Shown here: positions 34,919-44,178 of the stretch, piece by piece
How the letters are laid out: each line of letters begins with the position of its first letter
Position numbering within the stretch: the first letter of the stretch is position 1
Origin: an uncultured Clostridia bacterium
GTDB taxonomy: Bacteria; Bacillota; Clostridia; Christensenellales; Borkfalkiaceae
Assembly: GCA_949290575.1 (NCBI GenBank)
Contig: CASESJ010000001.1
Location: 372,001 to 436,000, forward strand
Reading direction: 5' to 3'
DNA length: 64,000 bases
Position numbers and translations under genes: made by a program
Notes under the pieces: model-generated
The model's input: the letters and a program-made list of their open reading frames with translations, nothing else
What the model was told of the DNA's origin: nothing
Database searches by the model: none

Positions 34919-34948
34919 ATTGTACTATAATTCAATTATTATTGTAAA
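34919..34948 (-). promoter_or_regulatory. Promoter of the natAB-like operon
   Basis: On the minus strand TTTACA (34948-34943), 18 nt, TACAAT (34924-34919). The rest of the 250-nt divergent region up to the XRE gene shows only a TATAAT (35085-35090) without a good -35 for the XRE gene. Confidence 0.55.
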
Positions 34949-35116
34949 GCAAATTTTTAAAACGCACAATCATGTCAATATTTAGCATATCGGAACAAAC
35001 CGTTTCTGATTTCGGCATCAGCTGACTTTGATTACATTTTAACCTAAAACAGATTAAATGTCAGGAACAAAGTTTATGCGGTGATATAATTTATTTCAAC
35101 GCACGAGGTTTATGAG

Positions 35117-35332
35117 ATGATATATAATAAAATACGCGATCTGCGCGAGGACAGAGACCTCAACCAGACGCAGGTTGCGACAATACTCGGGATGTCACAG
35201 ACGGGATATTCCAAATATGAGACAGGCGAAAACGACATGCCTACTGAAATACTTATAAATCTTGCCGATTTTTACGGCGTGAGCATAGATTTCCTTCTCG
35301 GACAGACGAATAATCCTAAAAGAAACATATAA
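35117..35332 (+). CDS. Small XRE-family helix-turn-helix regulator
   Basis: A 71-residue protein that is essentially one Cro/C1-type domain: LREDRDLNQTQVATILGMSQTGYSKYETGENDMPTEILINLADFYGVSIDFLLG. Such single-domain regulators are common in Clostridia and also in mobile elements, but no phage or plasmid gene is nearby. It stands alone between natAB and uppP, with GAGG upstream of the ATG and a TATAAT box at 35085-35090 lacking a good -35 box. Target unknown; possibly autoregulated or acting on the divergent natAB-like promoter. Confidence 0.85.
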   Translation: MIYNKIRDLREDRDLNQTQVATILGMSQTGYSKYETGENDMPTEILINLADFYGVSIDFLLGQTNNPKRNI

Positions 35333-35335
35333 CGA

Positions 35336-35363
35336 AAGCGGCGGCACTCAAGTGCCGCCGCTT
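35336..35363 (+). terminator. Hairpin after the XRE gene
   Basis: A 13-bp stem (AAGCGGCGGCACT and complement) lies 3 nt beyond the XRE stop; the following tract is TTATATATT, so termination may be inefficient. Confidence 0.6.
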
Positions 35364-35382
35364 ATATATTAATGTAATAAAA

Positions 35383-35408
35383 AAAGCGGCGGATTTTTCC
35401 GCCGCTTT
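35383..35408 (-). terminator. uppP terminator
   Basis: A 10-bp stem (AAAGCGGCGG and complement) 8 nt after the uppP stop, ending in seven Ts on the minus strand. Confidence 0.85.
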
Positions 35409-35416
35409 GAATTTTA

Positions 35417-36235
35417 TTAAAATAAATTGCAGCAATAGAGAATTATGCAGGTTGCTGCAAGCAGTACAAGATAGAGACTGAACCACTTGTAATTTGCCTT
35501 CTTTATTGCTCCGAGCATAACTTTAATTGCAAACAGACCCGAAAGTGCGGAGACTATGAAACCTAAAGCTATGCACCAGCCTATCTGAGGACCTGCCGCC
35601 GTGAACGACGACTGCAGAGAGCCGTCCGCCGCGCCCTTTACAAGCGACACTGCAAAGCTGCCGAGAATGACGGGTATGCTCATGAGGAAGGAAAACTTTG
35701 ACGTATCCTCCGCCGTTCCGCCCATAAATGTTCCGACGCAGATTGTAGAGCCGCTTCTCGAAATGCCGGGAAGGAGCGCGACCACCTGAGCAAAGCCCAT
35801 GGGAAGAGTTGTCCGGAGGCTGAGAGGATATGTGCGCTTTCTGCGCTTGGCATAAATTTCCGTTACGAACAAGAGCGTTGCCGTTATCGTGAAAAATACT
35901 GCCAGAAGTATGCCCACATACTGACTGCCGTTGACGTTTTCTTCTATATAGTCGTCTAACAGAAGCCCTGCAATGCCCGCAGGTATTGTGGCGAGCACGA
36001 GATACAACAGAGTTTTAAAAGGTTTTTTAAAGAGGTCTATTATATCTCTGCGGAAGACGAAGCACACCGCCACGAGCGTGCCTACGTGAAGTATTATGTT
36101 GAAGAACATCTCGGCGTCGCCGAGTTCTACCCCCAGCACGCGCTGCAGAAGCAAGAGATGTCCGCTCGAAGATACAGGCAGAAATTCGGTAAGTCCCTGG
36201 GTCAGTCCCAGCACTATCGCTTGCCAGATTTCCAT
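35417..36235 (-). CDS. uppP: Undecaprenyl-diphosphate phosphatase (UppP/BacA)
   Basis: A 272-residue integral membrane protein with about eight helices. The two signature regions are present: GLTQGLTEFLPVSSSGHL near the N-terminus and LPGISRSGSTICVGTFMG in the middle. It recycles the lipid carrier undecaprenyl phosphate for peptidoglycan synthesis. GGGAGG is seven nt before the ATG. The foldase-like lipoprotein gene ends 19 nt upstream, so the two may be cotranscribed. Confidence 0.95.
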   Translation of the reverse strand: MEIWQAIVLGLTQGLTEFLPVSSSGHLLLLQRVLGVELGDAEMFFNIILHVGTLVAVCFVFRRDIIDLFKKPFKTLLYLVLATIPAGIAGLLLDDYIEENVNGSQYVGILLAVFFTITATLLFVTEIYAKRRKRTYPLSLRTTLPMGFAQVVALLPGISRSGSTICVGTFMGGTAEDTSKFSFLMSIPVILGSFAVSLVKGAADGSLQSSFTAAGPQIGWCIALGFIVSALSGLFAIKVMLGAIKKANYKWFSLYLVLLAATCIILYCCNLF

Positions 36236-36254
36236 AGATATCCTCCCTTTTTAT

Positions 36255-38405
36255 TTACGCGTCGAGTTCGAGAAGGTCGCTGTATGCGTCTTTATAGAGC
36301 GTAATCGTCGAACCGCCGAATGCGTCTATGATGAGCGTGCGGCGATTTGTGGTTATATTCGAAAGCGTCGTATCCTTTATCCAGTTATAATAGAGGTTCT
36401 GGAATGTGCCGTCCTGATTTACAGAAGCCGCAGTCCAGTCGACATTTTCGCCCATAACTGCTCCGCCCTGCACGTCAAAAGTTGCGGTTACATAGATTAT
36501 GTGCCAGCCGTAGTCGCCTGCGCACACATAGAATGTGCCCGCGCCTTCTTCAACAGCCTTCTGTGCGGCGTATTCGAATTCGGGAATGTAGCTCGTATCG
36601 AATGCGGATACTGAATATCCGATATATTCGGAGAGGACGCCAGTATCCGTTGTGTATGCGTACTGAAGTTCGTTTACGGCAGAAAGTGCCTTGTACTGGT
36701 CGCTGCCCTTGACAAAGAGCGAACCTAAAGTCTTATCCTCAAATTCAACTTTGCCGGTCGCATAGACAAAACGGGAATAGTCTATCTTTCTGTCTGCCTC
36801 GTCCTCTTCGTCGCGCGTTTCTGCAGTATAGTAATCTTCGGGAGACGTGACCTTGTAATCATCGTTGAACGAATACGATGCCGCATCCTTATCGAGAACA
36901 AAATTAATATATGCTGTGAACTCGTTGAGCATGTCGTCTATCTTAAGTTTGTTTGCAGAGAGACTGTAAGTGCCGTCTGCATTCTCTCTTACCGTGCCGT
37001 TGTAGGTATAAAGACCTGCGTACTTATCCAGCTCTTCATATCTGTCGGAATGAAGCAGATTGTTTTCAAAGAAGAGATAATTTCTGCCTGAATTGCTGCC
37101 CGTATAGTAGCTTTCGAGACTGCTCTCGGCTGCGTTGAAGCTGTAATCGGTAACGCCGTTGAACCATGCAGCGCGCTGGTCGGTTGTGGTTATATCCGCA
37201 AGGATATCCTTCCTCATGAAATAATATTCTGCGGAAGTATCGCTGCTGTCGATGTACAGAGACTGTGCCGCGCTGAAAGGCAACAATATGTTGTAAACAT
37301 ATCCGTACGTGCCGCCGTCCGTTTCATCGGTAGCGGGCGCATAGAGTATGAAAGACGTATCCGAGAGATTGCCCATAGTAGTTTCGAACGAGGAAATGTC
37401 GTTGGAAATTTCCTGTGCGGCAAGGTCGGTTTCGTACCTGTCTTTGAGGAACACATACTCGCCGTCCACGACTTCGTCTATGAGAGCCTCCTGCGTCTTT
37501 GAGTAACGCTCGAGGTATTCGTTTATAACCTGCTGCTGAAGTCTGGTGAGGTATTCGTCCTGAATGTAGGATACCGAAAGCACGTCGACCACGTCGTCGT
37601 CTTCTGAAATAAGATAGTTGGTTTTGAGATTGGCTATGAATGCAGAGTATGCGCGCTTGCGCGTCTCTCTCGTAGAGCCCTCTATTTCGTCATCCTTATA
37701 AATTCCGCTGTCGCCTATGAGATAACCTTCATAACCTGTATAGATGCCGTAGTTGAGCTGACCGTCCTTGAGAGGAAGATAATCTTCCTTGAGAGTGTCG
37801 GCATTGGCAGGCGTCGTGCGGCTGTCTGTGCCAGTCTCCTCGTCTTCGCCGTCGATTATGCTCTCTTCAAGCGAGTCAATAGAGCTGTTTATGCTCGAAT
37901 AGAGGTCGTACTTTGCAAGAAGAATTCTGTCGCTCCCCTCGCCTTCGCCGTCACCTTCGCTCGTTTCGCCGGAAAGAAGGAATTCGTACTTTTCAACTTC
38001 TGTTGAGAAAGAATTGAAAGTTTCAAGAATATCGCTGTCCTGCGCGCTCTTCTCCTTGAGCAGGTAAAGAGTTGCATACTGCGAAACGACTTCGTTGCTC
38101 GTGAGAGAGTCAACAAGCATATTGAACACGTCGGCATACGAATATCCGCTCTGGATATAGGATGAACCGATATTCACGAAGGACGCTATAAGGTCGCGCT
38201 TGGTGATGTTGGCGGTTTTAATCGCCGAAGTGTAATCGGCGAGACCTTCCTTTGCTATATTATCGCTTGTTGTAATATTGACCGTTGCAATGGTCTGGCG
38301 CATATCCTCTTCGTTGAGCGTCGAGACGAGCGAACATCCCGAAAATGCTACCGACAGAGTTATTGCAGCCGCCATTGCGCCGCAGACAAGTTTTTTACTT
38401 TTCAT
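36255..38405 (-). CDS. Lipoprotein with SurA/PrsA-like foldase features
   Basis: A 716-residue exported protein. The lipobox SVAFSGCS puts the acylated Cys at residue 24 after a typical signal peptide. Residues 35-130 (DYTSAIKTANITKRDLIASFVNIG...VVSQYATLYLL) resemble a SurA N-terminal chaperone segment, and the C-terminal YVCAGDYGWHIIYVTATFD resembles the last strand of a parvulin peptidyl-prolyl isomerase domain. The middle is long, acidic and not recognised. A surface chaperone role is inferred. I chose the ATG at 38405; it has GGAG 10 nt upstream and a promoter at 38465-38493. Confidence 0.7.
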   Translation of the reverse strand: MKSKKLVCGAMAAAITLSVAFSGCSLVSTLNEEDMRQTIATVNITTSDNIAKEGLADYTSAIKTANITKRDLIASFVNIGSSYIQSGYSYADVFNMLVDSLTSNEVVSQYATLYLLKEKSAQDSDILETFNSFSTEVEKYEFLLSGETSEGDGEGEGSDRILLAKYDLYSSINSSIDSLEESIIDGEDEETGTDSRTTPANADTLKEDYLPLKDGQLNYGIYTGYEGYLIGDSGIYKDDEIEGSTRETRKRAYSAFIANLKTNYLISEDDDVVDVLSVSYIQDEYLTRLQQQVINEYLERYSKTQEALIDEVVDGEYVFLKDRYETDLAAQEISNDISSFETTMGNLSDTSFILYAPATDETDGGTYGYVYNILLPFSAAQSLYIDSSDTSAEYYFMRKDILADITTTDQRAAWFNGVTDYSFNAAESSLESYYTGSNSGRNYLFFENNLLHSDRYEELDKYAGLYTYNGTVRENADGTYSLSANKLKIDDMLNEFTAYINFVLDKDAASYSFNDDYKVTSPEDYYTAETRDEEDEADRKIDYSRFVYATGKVEFEDKTLGSLFVKGSDQYKALSAVNELQYAYTTDTGVLSEYIGYSVSAFDTSYIPEFEYAAQKAVEEGAGTFYVCAGDYGWHIIYVTATFDVQGGAVMGENVDWTAASVNQDGTFQNLYYNWIKDTTLSNITTNRRTLIIDAFGGSTITLYKDAYSDLLELDA

Positions 38406-38464
38406 CTGAATTTTCTCCGAATAGGCAATGCCGCTTTGCCGCGACATTTTTACAATACGTATCA

Positions 38465-38493
38465 ATTATACGATATTTCAATTATTATAGCAA
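38465..38493 (-). promoter_or_regulatory. Promoter of the lipoprotein-uppP unit
   Basis: On the minus strand TTGCTA (38493-38488), 17 nt, TATAAT (38470-38465). Confidence 0.6.
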
Positions 38494-38503
38494 ACAAATT
38501 TTA

Positions 38504-41500
38504 TTAATTTTGCGTGAAACTTGCCGCAAATTTTAAAAAATTAGTCATAGCAAGCATAGTTTTCGCCGGCGTCGCCGCAGGTTTGAATATTACGGAAGGC
38601 ACCTTTGCCATTGACAGCGTGACTTTGCCCTTGTATTTGTCGAGCGCAGCGGTCAGCCGCACGTCGCGCAGCGAGTTGACCGACGGAAGTTCTATGCAGC
38701 CCTCCTGTCCGTCTACGCTTATCTTCTTTACGTTGAACCGCGACGCGAACGCCTTCAGCACGGCAATTATGAGAAGATTGAGCACTTCGTCCGGCATCTG
38801 TCCGTAGTTTTCCTCTATAGAGGAACATACCCTCTTATAGTCTGCAACCGAACGGATTTCGGCTATCTGCTTGTAGGCGTCCAGCCTGCCCGCGCTGCTC
38901 TCGATATAAGCTTCGGGAATGTACGCCGTCGCCTTGATATCCAGCTCGGCAGAGAACTGATTTTCGCCCGTAAGCTCTTCCTTGAGCAGTTTGGAATAGA
39001 GCTCGTAGCCTACCTTATCCATATGTCCGTGCTGTTCCGCGCCCAGAACGTTGCCCGCGCCCCTTATTTCGAGGTCGCGCATAGCTATCTTGAACCCCGA
39101 ACCGAGCTCGGTGAACTGCATTATTGCCTTGAGCCTTTCGGCTGCGTCGGAGGTCATTACCTTGTCCGCGCGGAAAGTGAAATACGCCTGCGCGAGGCGC
39201 GAACCTCTGCCCACTCTGCCTCGCAGCTGATAGAGCTGCGAGATACCCAGCCTGTCCGCGTCCATTACTATTATGGTGTTTGCGTTCGGCAGGTCTATGC
39301 CGTTTTCAATTATCGTCGTCGTGACGAGCACGTTCTTTTCGCCGCGGTAGAAAGACATTACGTTGCCTTCAAGCAGGTTTTTATCCATTCTGCCGTGAGC
39401 GTAGGTTATATTGGCTTCGGGCACGAGCTCGCCTATCTTTCCCGCGAAAGCGGAGATTGTCTCCACTCTGTTATACAGCACAAACACCTGACCGCCGCGC
39501 GAAATTTCGCGCACTATCGCGTCGCGTATGAGCGCGGGCGTCTCCTCCACCACATAGGTCTGCACGGGCAGACGCTTTTTGGGCGGCGTATTTATCGTGC
39601 TTATGTCCCTTATGCCCGCAAGCGACATGTGCAGAGTGCGCGGTATGGGCGTTGCCGTCATCGTAAGACAGTCAATATCGTTTTTTATGTGTTTTATCTT
39701 TTCCTTGTGTTCGACGCCGAAACGCTGCTCTTCGTCGAGGACGAGCAGTCCGAGGTCATTGAATTTTACGTCGTCGGAGAGCAGTCTGTGAGTGCCTATA
39801 ACTACGTCTATATCGCCCTTTTTGAGGCGGGCGAGCGTCTTTGCCTGCTCTGCGGGCGTCTTGAAGCGGTTGAGTTTTTCGACCGTGACGCCGAAGTCCG
39901 CAAAACGGCGGAGCGCGGTCTGGTAGTGCTGCTCCGAAAGTATGGTGCTCGGACACATCAATGCCGCCTGCTTTCCGCCCAGCACGCAGAGATATATTGC
40001 GCGCAGAGCGACCTCCGTCTTGCCGTAGCCGACGTCGCCGCACAGCAGTCTGTCCATGACTTTTTCCGAGCACATATCCTTTTTGATTTCCTCAATGCTC
40101 GCAAGCTGGTCGGGCGTTTCGTCATACTCGAATGCGTCCTCGAACTCCTCCATCATAACGGCATTTTCAGGGAAACAATAGCCGCGCTTTTCCGACCTCT
40201 CGGCATAGAGCTGTTTCAAATCGAACGCCAGCTTCTTTATCGACTGACGGACGCGCTCCTTTACCCTCTCGAACTCTGCGCCGCCTATCTTTGACAGCGT
40301 GGGACTGCCCTCGCCCGTATATTTCGAGAGTATGTCCATCTGCTCGACGGGCACATACAACACGTCGCCGCCCCTGTATTCGATGGCGATATATTCCTTT
40401 ATGCCGTCCGTAGTCTCTATCTTCCTCGTGCCCGTTATGCGACCTATGCCGTGCTTTTCGTGTACGGCATAATCGCCTATCTCGGGCGCGGTGAACATAT
40501 CACCCCTGCGGCGGCGTATCTGCTTTCTTATGGCTTTGGTGAAGATATCCCCGCTGCCCACAACGGCAAGCTTTGCCTCATGCAGCACAAAGCCCTTGGA
40601 GAATTCCTCGCTGCTCAGGCATACGCCCGTAGCCGCTGTAAGAATATCGGGCACGGGTCGGCTGCCGATATATGCGTCGCCCAACGCTTCGGAGACTTTT
40701 TCGTACCTCTTCGCGCTGCCCGTGAAAATTATTATGCGGTATCCGTTAGCCAGCCAGCCCTTTACGTCCTCAATCAGCATCGGCACGGAATTGAGGTAGG
40801 ACGGCGTGGGCGTGGAATGAAGATTGTATGTCCTTAACGGACGGAAAAACTGCGTGGACGAAGTGAACGTCTGCAGCGCGAGATTGCCAAAAGATGTGGC
40901 GCGGGAGATGAAGTCATCTTCGGTCATAAACTGGTTTAGACTGAATGAAAAGACTTCGCCGCCCCTCTTTAAATCTGCGTATCTCTCCCTGTGCTCCCTT
41001 GTAAGCGAAGTAAGTCTGTCGGAAATCATCTTGCACTCGTCGAACACCACGAGCGCGTCCCTGCCGATAAGATCGAACACAGTCCTCTTCGACGACAGCA
41101 ACGGAAAGACGAACGACGCGCCGCTGAAGGGCACGCCCGAGCTCATCTTCTGCTCTATTTCATCGGCTATCGCCTGCGAACGCACATACGCCTGACGGTC
41201 GGGGCAGGCTCTGAGCTCATTTTTTAGCGCGGTGCAGATTTTTTCCTGCTCGTCCGCAGAAATAAAACAGTCAGCCGCAGCTATGAGCGTTACGGCGTTT
41301 ATATCCTCCAATCTGTCGCCGCTGACGGCGTCGTAGGGACGTATTCTTTCTACAGTGTCGCCGAAAAAGTCTATGCGGACGGGGTTTTCTTCGCCGACGG
41401 GGAAGATATCCAGAATATCCCCGCGCACGGCGAACGTGCCCGCGCTCTCGGCGGCATATTCGCGGGTGTAGCCCATTGAAACAAGTTCAGACGGCAGCGA

Positions 41501-41923
41501 CTGATAGTCATAATCTCCGCCGACTTTTATATCTATACTCGGCAGTTTTGCCGGCACGAGCTGAAGCGCAGCCTCGACGTCGCACACTATATACTGCGCG
41601 CCGTGCAGAATATCGTAAATTGCCTTTATTCTTCGGAAGAGGGCGTCTTTGGAAACGGCGTCCTTATACAAAAGGACGTCGTCTTTTGCATACAGCCTTG
41701 CGCATTTCTTGCCCGAAAGCACGCTTATCGCCTCGTATGCCTTATCCGCGGAGACGGGGTCGGCGGCGATATACAGCATTCTTCCCTGCGTGAGCGCGGC
41801 GGTCAGATATTTCTGACTGTCGGACACGCCGAAAACCGCCGTCGGCGCGCCGAGCGATATGTCGGCTCCGATGGCGGGATAGCTGCCTTTTAAGTTTTCG
41901 TAGGTAAAGAAATTCGCCTTCAT
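38504..41923 (-). CDS. mfd: Transcription-repair coupling factor Mfd
   Basis: A 1139-residue Mfd: an N-terminal UvrB-like region, the RNA-polymerase-interaction domain (GDYAVHEKHGIGRITG...YIAIEYRGGDVLYVPVEQMD), the RecG-like translocase with Walker A LLCGDVGYGKTEVALRA, DEEQRFGVEHKEKIK, and the TRG motif region, then a C-terminal inhibitory domain. It removes stalled RNA polymerase and recruits UvrA. It lies 45 nt after pth and probably shares its transcript. Confidence 0.97.
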   Translation of the reverse strand: MKANFFTYENLKGSYPAIGADISLGAPTAVFGVSDSQKYLTAALTQGRMLYIAADPVSADKAYEAISVLSGKKCARLYAKDDVLLYKDAVSKDALFRRIKAIYDILHGAQYIVCDVEAALQLVPAKLPSIDIKVGGDYDYQSLPSELVSMGYTREYAAESAGTFAVRGDILDIFPVGEENPVRIDFFGDTVERIRPYDAVSGDRLEDINAVTLIAAADCFISADEQEKICTALKNELRACPDRQAYVRSQAIADEIEQKMSSGVPFSGASFVFPLLSSKRTVFDLIGRDALVVFDECKMISDRLTSLTREHRERYADLKRGGEVFSFSLNQFMTEDDFISRATSFGNLALQTFTSSTQFFRPLRTYNLHSTPTPSYLNSVPMLIEDVKGWLANGYRIIIFTGSAKRYEKVSEALGDAYIGSRPVPDILTAATGVCLSSEEFSKGFVLHEAKLAVVGSGDIFTKAIRKQIRRRRGDMFTAPEIGDYAVHEKHGIGRITGTRKIETTDGIKEYIAIEYRGGDVLYVPVEQMDILSKYTGEGSPTLSKIGGAEFERVKERVRQSIKKLAFDLKQLYAERSEKRGYCFPENAVMMEEFEDAFEYDETPDQLASIEEIKKDMCSEKVMDRLLCGDVGYGKTEVALRAIYLCVLGGKQAALMCPSTILSEQHYQTALRRFADFGVTVEKLNRFKTPAEQAKTLARLKKGDIDVVIGTHRLLSDDVKFNDLGLLVLDEEQRFGVEHKEKIKHIKNDIDCLTMTATPIPRTLHMSLAGIRDISTINTPPKKRLPVQTYVVEETPALIRDAIVREISRGGQVFVLYNRVETISAFAGKIGELVPEANITYAHGRMDKNLLEGNVMSFYRGEKNVLVTTTIIENGIDLPNANTIIVMDADRLGISQLYQLRGRVGRGSRLAQAYFTFRADKVMTSDAAERLKAIMQFTELGSGFKIAMRDLEIRGAGNVLGAEQHGHMDKVGYELYSKLLKEELTGENQFSAELDIKATAYIPEAYIESSAGRLDAYKQIAEIRSVADYKRVCSSIEENYGQMPDEVLNLLIIAVLKAFASRFNVKKISVDGQEGCIELPSVNSLRDVRLTAALDKYKGKVTLSMAKVPSVIFKPAATPAKTMLAMTNFLKFAASFTQN

Positions 41924-41968
41924 TTATTTTCAGCTCTGTTTTTTCGCGCGTCCTGCCGCGCGGACAAA

Positions 41969-42532
41969 TCAGCCGTTGTATTTTGTCATCACATTCTCAA
42001 CGCTTTCGCCCCTGCAAAGCGCGATTGCCGCGTCCGCCGCTCTGCCGCACGCAGAGATGAAAAGTTCGTAGTCCTGCGGACGCACTTCGGCGAGAACATA
42101 GTTTATTATGGGAATATTGACCTCGGGGTCGCGTATGCCTATGCGTATTCTGACAAAGTCGCTTACTCCCGTCTCTGCAATTACAGAGCGCATTCCGTTA
42201 TGCGTCCCCGCGCTGCCCGAAGGTCTTATGCGCACGTGACCTTTCGGAAGGTCGTAGTCGTCATAGAGAACGATGAGGTCGGCAGAAGTCGCCTTATACC
42301 TGGCAAGAAGCTGTTTTACCACCCTGCCGGAGTTGTTCATATATGTGACGGGGCGGGCGATTATGACCTTTTCGCCGCCGACGTTTGCCTCTGCAACCAC
42401 TGCCTCGCACTCTTTTTTCTTGAATTTCACGCCGAGAGTTGCGGCGACGTCGCCTGCAGCTATATAGCCCATATTGTGGAATGTCTTTGCGTATTTTTCT
42501 TCGGGATTGCCCAATCCAACTATTATTTTCAT
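41969..42532 (-). CDS. pth: Peptidyl-tRNA hydrolase
   Basis: A 187-residue Pth: VGLGNPEEKYAKTFHNMGY contains the catalytic His (residue 20), with TYMNNSGRVV and LYDDYDLPKGHVRIRPSGSAGTHNGMRSV. It rescues tRNA from abortive peptidyl-tRNA. It follows prs and precedes mfd, the usual order in Bacillota. Confidence 0.96.
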   Translation of the reverse strand: MKIIVGLGNPEEKYAKTFHNMGYIAAGDVAATLGVKFKKKECEAVVAEANVGGEKVIIARPVTYMNNSGRVVKQLLARYKATSADLIVLYDDYDLPKGHVRIRPSGSAGTHNGMRSVIAETGVSDFVRIRIGIRDPEVNIPIINYVLAEVRPQDYELFISACGRAADAAIALCRGESVENVMTKYNG

Positions 42533-42551
42533 GATTTATTTTTCCAAAAAC

Positions 42552-42576
42552 AAAGCCACAGACGCGCTGTGGCTTT
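42552..42576 (-). terminator. Terminator-like hairpin between prs and pth
   Basis: A 10-bp stem (AAAGCCACAG and complement) with a 5-nt loop, followed by GTTTTTGG on the minus strand. It lies 17 nt after the prs stop, so pth expression may depend on read-through. Confidence 0.7.
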
Positions 42577-42592
42577 TGTACTGCGTTTAAGT

Positions 42593-43540
42593 TCAGTCGT
42601 AAATCTTGGACATGGGTTTGTCCATATAGACGTTTTCGATTGCCGAAGCGAAGATGTTTGCCGTGGAAATCATTTTAAATATGGGAAGTCTCTTTTCTTC
42701 GGGGATATTTATCGTATCGAGAATTGCAAGCTCGGAGATGGGCGATGCGGCAAGTCTTTCGATTGCGGGTCCTGAAAGTACGCCGTGCGAGCAGCAGGCA
42801 TAAATTTCTTTCGCGCCCGCCTCTTTAAGAGCCTTTGCGCCCTGAACGATTGTGCCTGCGGTATCAATCATATCGTCGACCATAAGGCAGTTTTTGCCCT
42901 CTACGTCGCCTATGATATTCATAACTTCCATGACGTTCGCCTTGGGACGACGCTTGTCGATGATTGCCATCTTTACGTCCATGCGCGCGGCAACCTTTCT
43001 CGCCCTCGCAACCGAACCGATGTCGGGCGATACGACGACGAAGTTTTCGTCCGTCTTGGGTTTGAAATAGTTATAAAGCGTAGGTCCGCCCACGAGATTG
43101 TCGAGGGGGATATCGAAGAAGCCCTGTATCTGAAGGCAGTGCAAATCCATTGTGAGCACTCTGTCCGCGCCTGCGGAAGTTAAAAGATTTGCAACGAGTT
43201 TTGCGGTGATGGGTTCGCGCGAACGAGCCTTTCTGTCCTGACGGGCATAGCCGAAATAGGGTATAACGGCGGTTATTCTGCCCGCGGAAGCTCTCTTTGC
43301 CGCGTCAATCATTATGAGCAGTTCCATCAGGTTGGTGTTTACGGGCGCAGACGTCGACTGGATGAGGAATACATCCTTGCCGCGGATAGATTCGTCGTAG
43401 CGCACATAAATTTCTCCGTCGGAAAAATGAGTGAGTTCCATTTCACCGAGCGTGGTGTTGAGCTTGGATGCTATCGCCTCTGCCAGAGGTCTGTTGGAGT
43501 TACCTGAAAATATTTTGATTTCGCTGCCGTGATTTATCAT
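42593..43540 (-). CDS. prs: Ribose-phosphate pyrophosphokinase
   Basis: A 315-residue class I PRPP synthetase: [37 protein letters not shown], the catalytic loop region [17 protein letters not shown], and the PRPP-binding [19 protein letters not shown]. It supplies PRPP for nucleotide, His and Trp synthesis. The ribosome binding site GGAGG is an unusually long 13 nt from the ATG. The roughly 100-nt leader (43541-43640) contains a GC-rich hairpin near 43590-43615. Confidence 0.96.
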   Translation of the reverse strand: MINHGSEIKIFSGNSNRPLAEAIASKLNTTLGEMELTHFSDGEIYVRYDESIRGKDVFLIQSTSAPVNTNLMELLIMIDAAKRASAGRITAVIPYFGYARQDRKARSREPITAKLVANLLTSAGADRVLTMDLHCLQIQGFFDIPLDNLVGGPTLYNYFKPKTDENFVVVSPDIGSVARARKVAARMDVKMAIIDKRRPKANVMEVMNIIGDVEGKNCLMVDDMIDTAGTIVQGAKALKEAGAKEIYACCSHGVLSGPAIERLAASPISELAILDTINIPEEKRLPIFKMISTANIFASAIENVYMDKPMSKIYD

Positions 43541-43645
43541 TGAAGTTTTATTGCCTCCGATTTCTGCTTTCGTTATATGGCTATGCGCCTTTTTTACGCG
43601 GCGGCTTTTCCGCCTCCGCGATAACGTCGTTTTGCTTGCAACAAT

Positions 43646-43674
43646 ATTTTATAATTTATGTCGGGTAAAGTCAA
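43646..43674 (-). promoter_or_regulatory. prs promoter
   Basis: On the minus strand TTGACT (43674-43669), 17 nt, TAAAAT (43651-43646). Confidence 0.6.
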
Positions 43675-43713
43675 CACTAAATGCAGGAAATTACATTTAT
43701 ATTTAAAATGTTT

Positions 43714-44178
43714 TTAATTTTCCTTTTTGCGTTTCTCCCGCTCTCTCATGGAAGAAAAAAAGTCGGAGAGTATTTTTTTGCACTCCTCCTGCATTATTCC
43801 GCCCTCCACTTCTATCTTATGGTTGAGAAGATTGGCTTCGGCAATTTCCTTCGTGAGAGAACGACCCTTGTCCTCGTATGCGCCGAAGTAAATCTTTTTT
43901 ATGCGCGCATTCAGAGCCGCGCCCATACACATAGGGCAGGGTTCGAGCGTGACGTACAGCTCGCACTCGGGAATGCGCCAGCTTCTGAGCTTTTTGCACG
44001 CCTTTTCTATCGCCTCAACCTCTGCGTGCGCCGTGGCTATCTGTCTGCCCGTGCGCCTGTTGTGCCCGCGCGCAATGACCTTACCGTCCAGCACCACTAC
44101 TGCCCCTATCGGCACTTCGCCCTCATCAAACGCCTTTTTTGCGCACTTCAATGCGCTCACCATAAATTTATTCTTCAT
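43714..44178 (-). CDS. tadA: tRNA-specific adenosine deaminase TadA
   Basis: A 154-residue zinc deaminase: the HAE motif (TAHAEVEAI) and PCPMC (EPCPMCMGAAL), with GEVPIGAVVV and the C-terminal SDFFSSMRER. TadA converts A34 to inosine in tRNA-Arg(ACG). The ATG at 44178 fits the family length; it overlaps the M14 gene stop by 11 nt, and an ATG five codons further in (44163) is an alternative. Confidence 0.93.
   Translation of the reverse strand: MKNKFMVSALKCAKKAFDEGEVPIGAVVVLDGKVIARGHNRRTGRQIATAHAEVEAIEKACKKLRSWRIPECELYVTLEPCPMCMGAALNARIKKIYFGAYEDKGRSLTKEIAEANLLNHKIEVEGGIMQEECKKILSDFFSSMREREKRKKEN

Noticed and set aside
34993..35006. SOS-like palindrome GAAC...GTTT between natA-like and the XRE gene
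   Set aside because: The spacer is 5 nt, whereas the LexA core needs 4; it is also not positioned on a good promoter.
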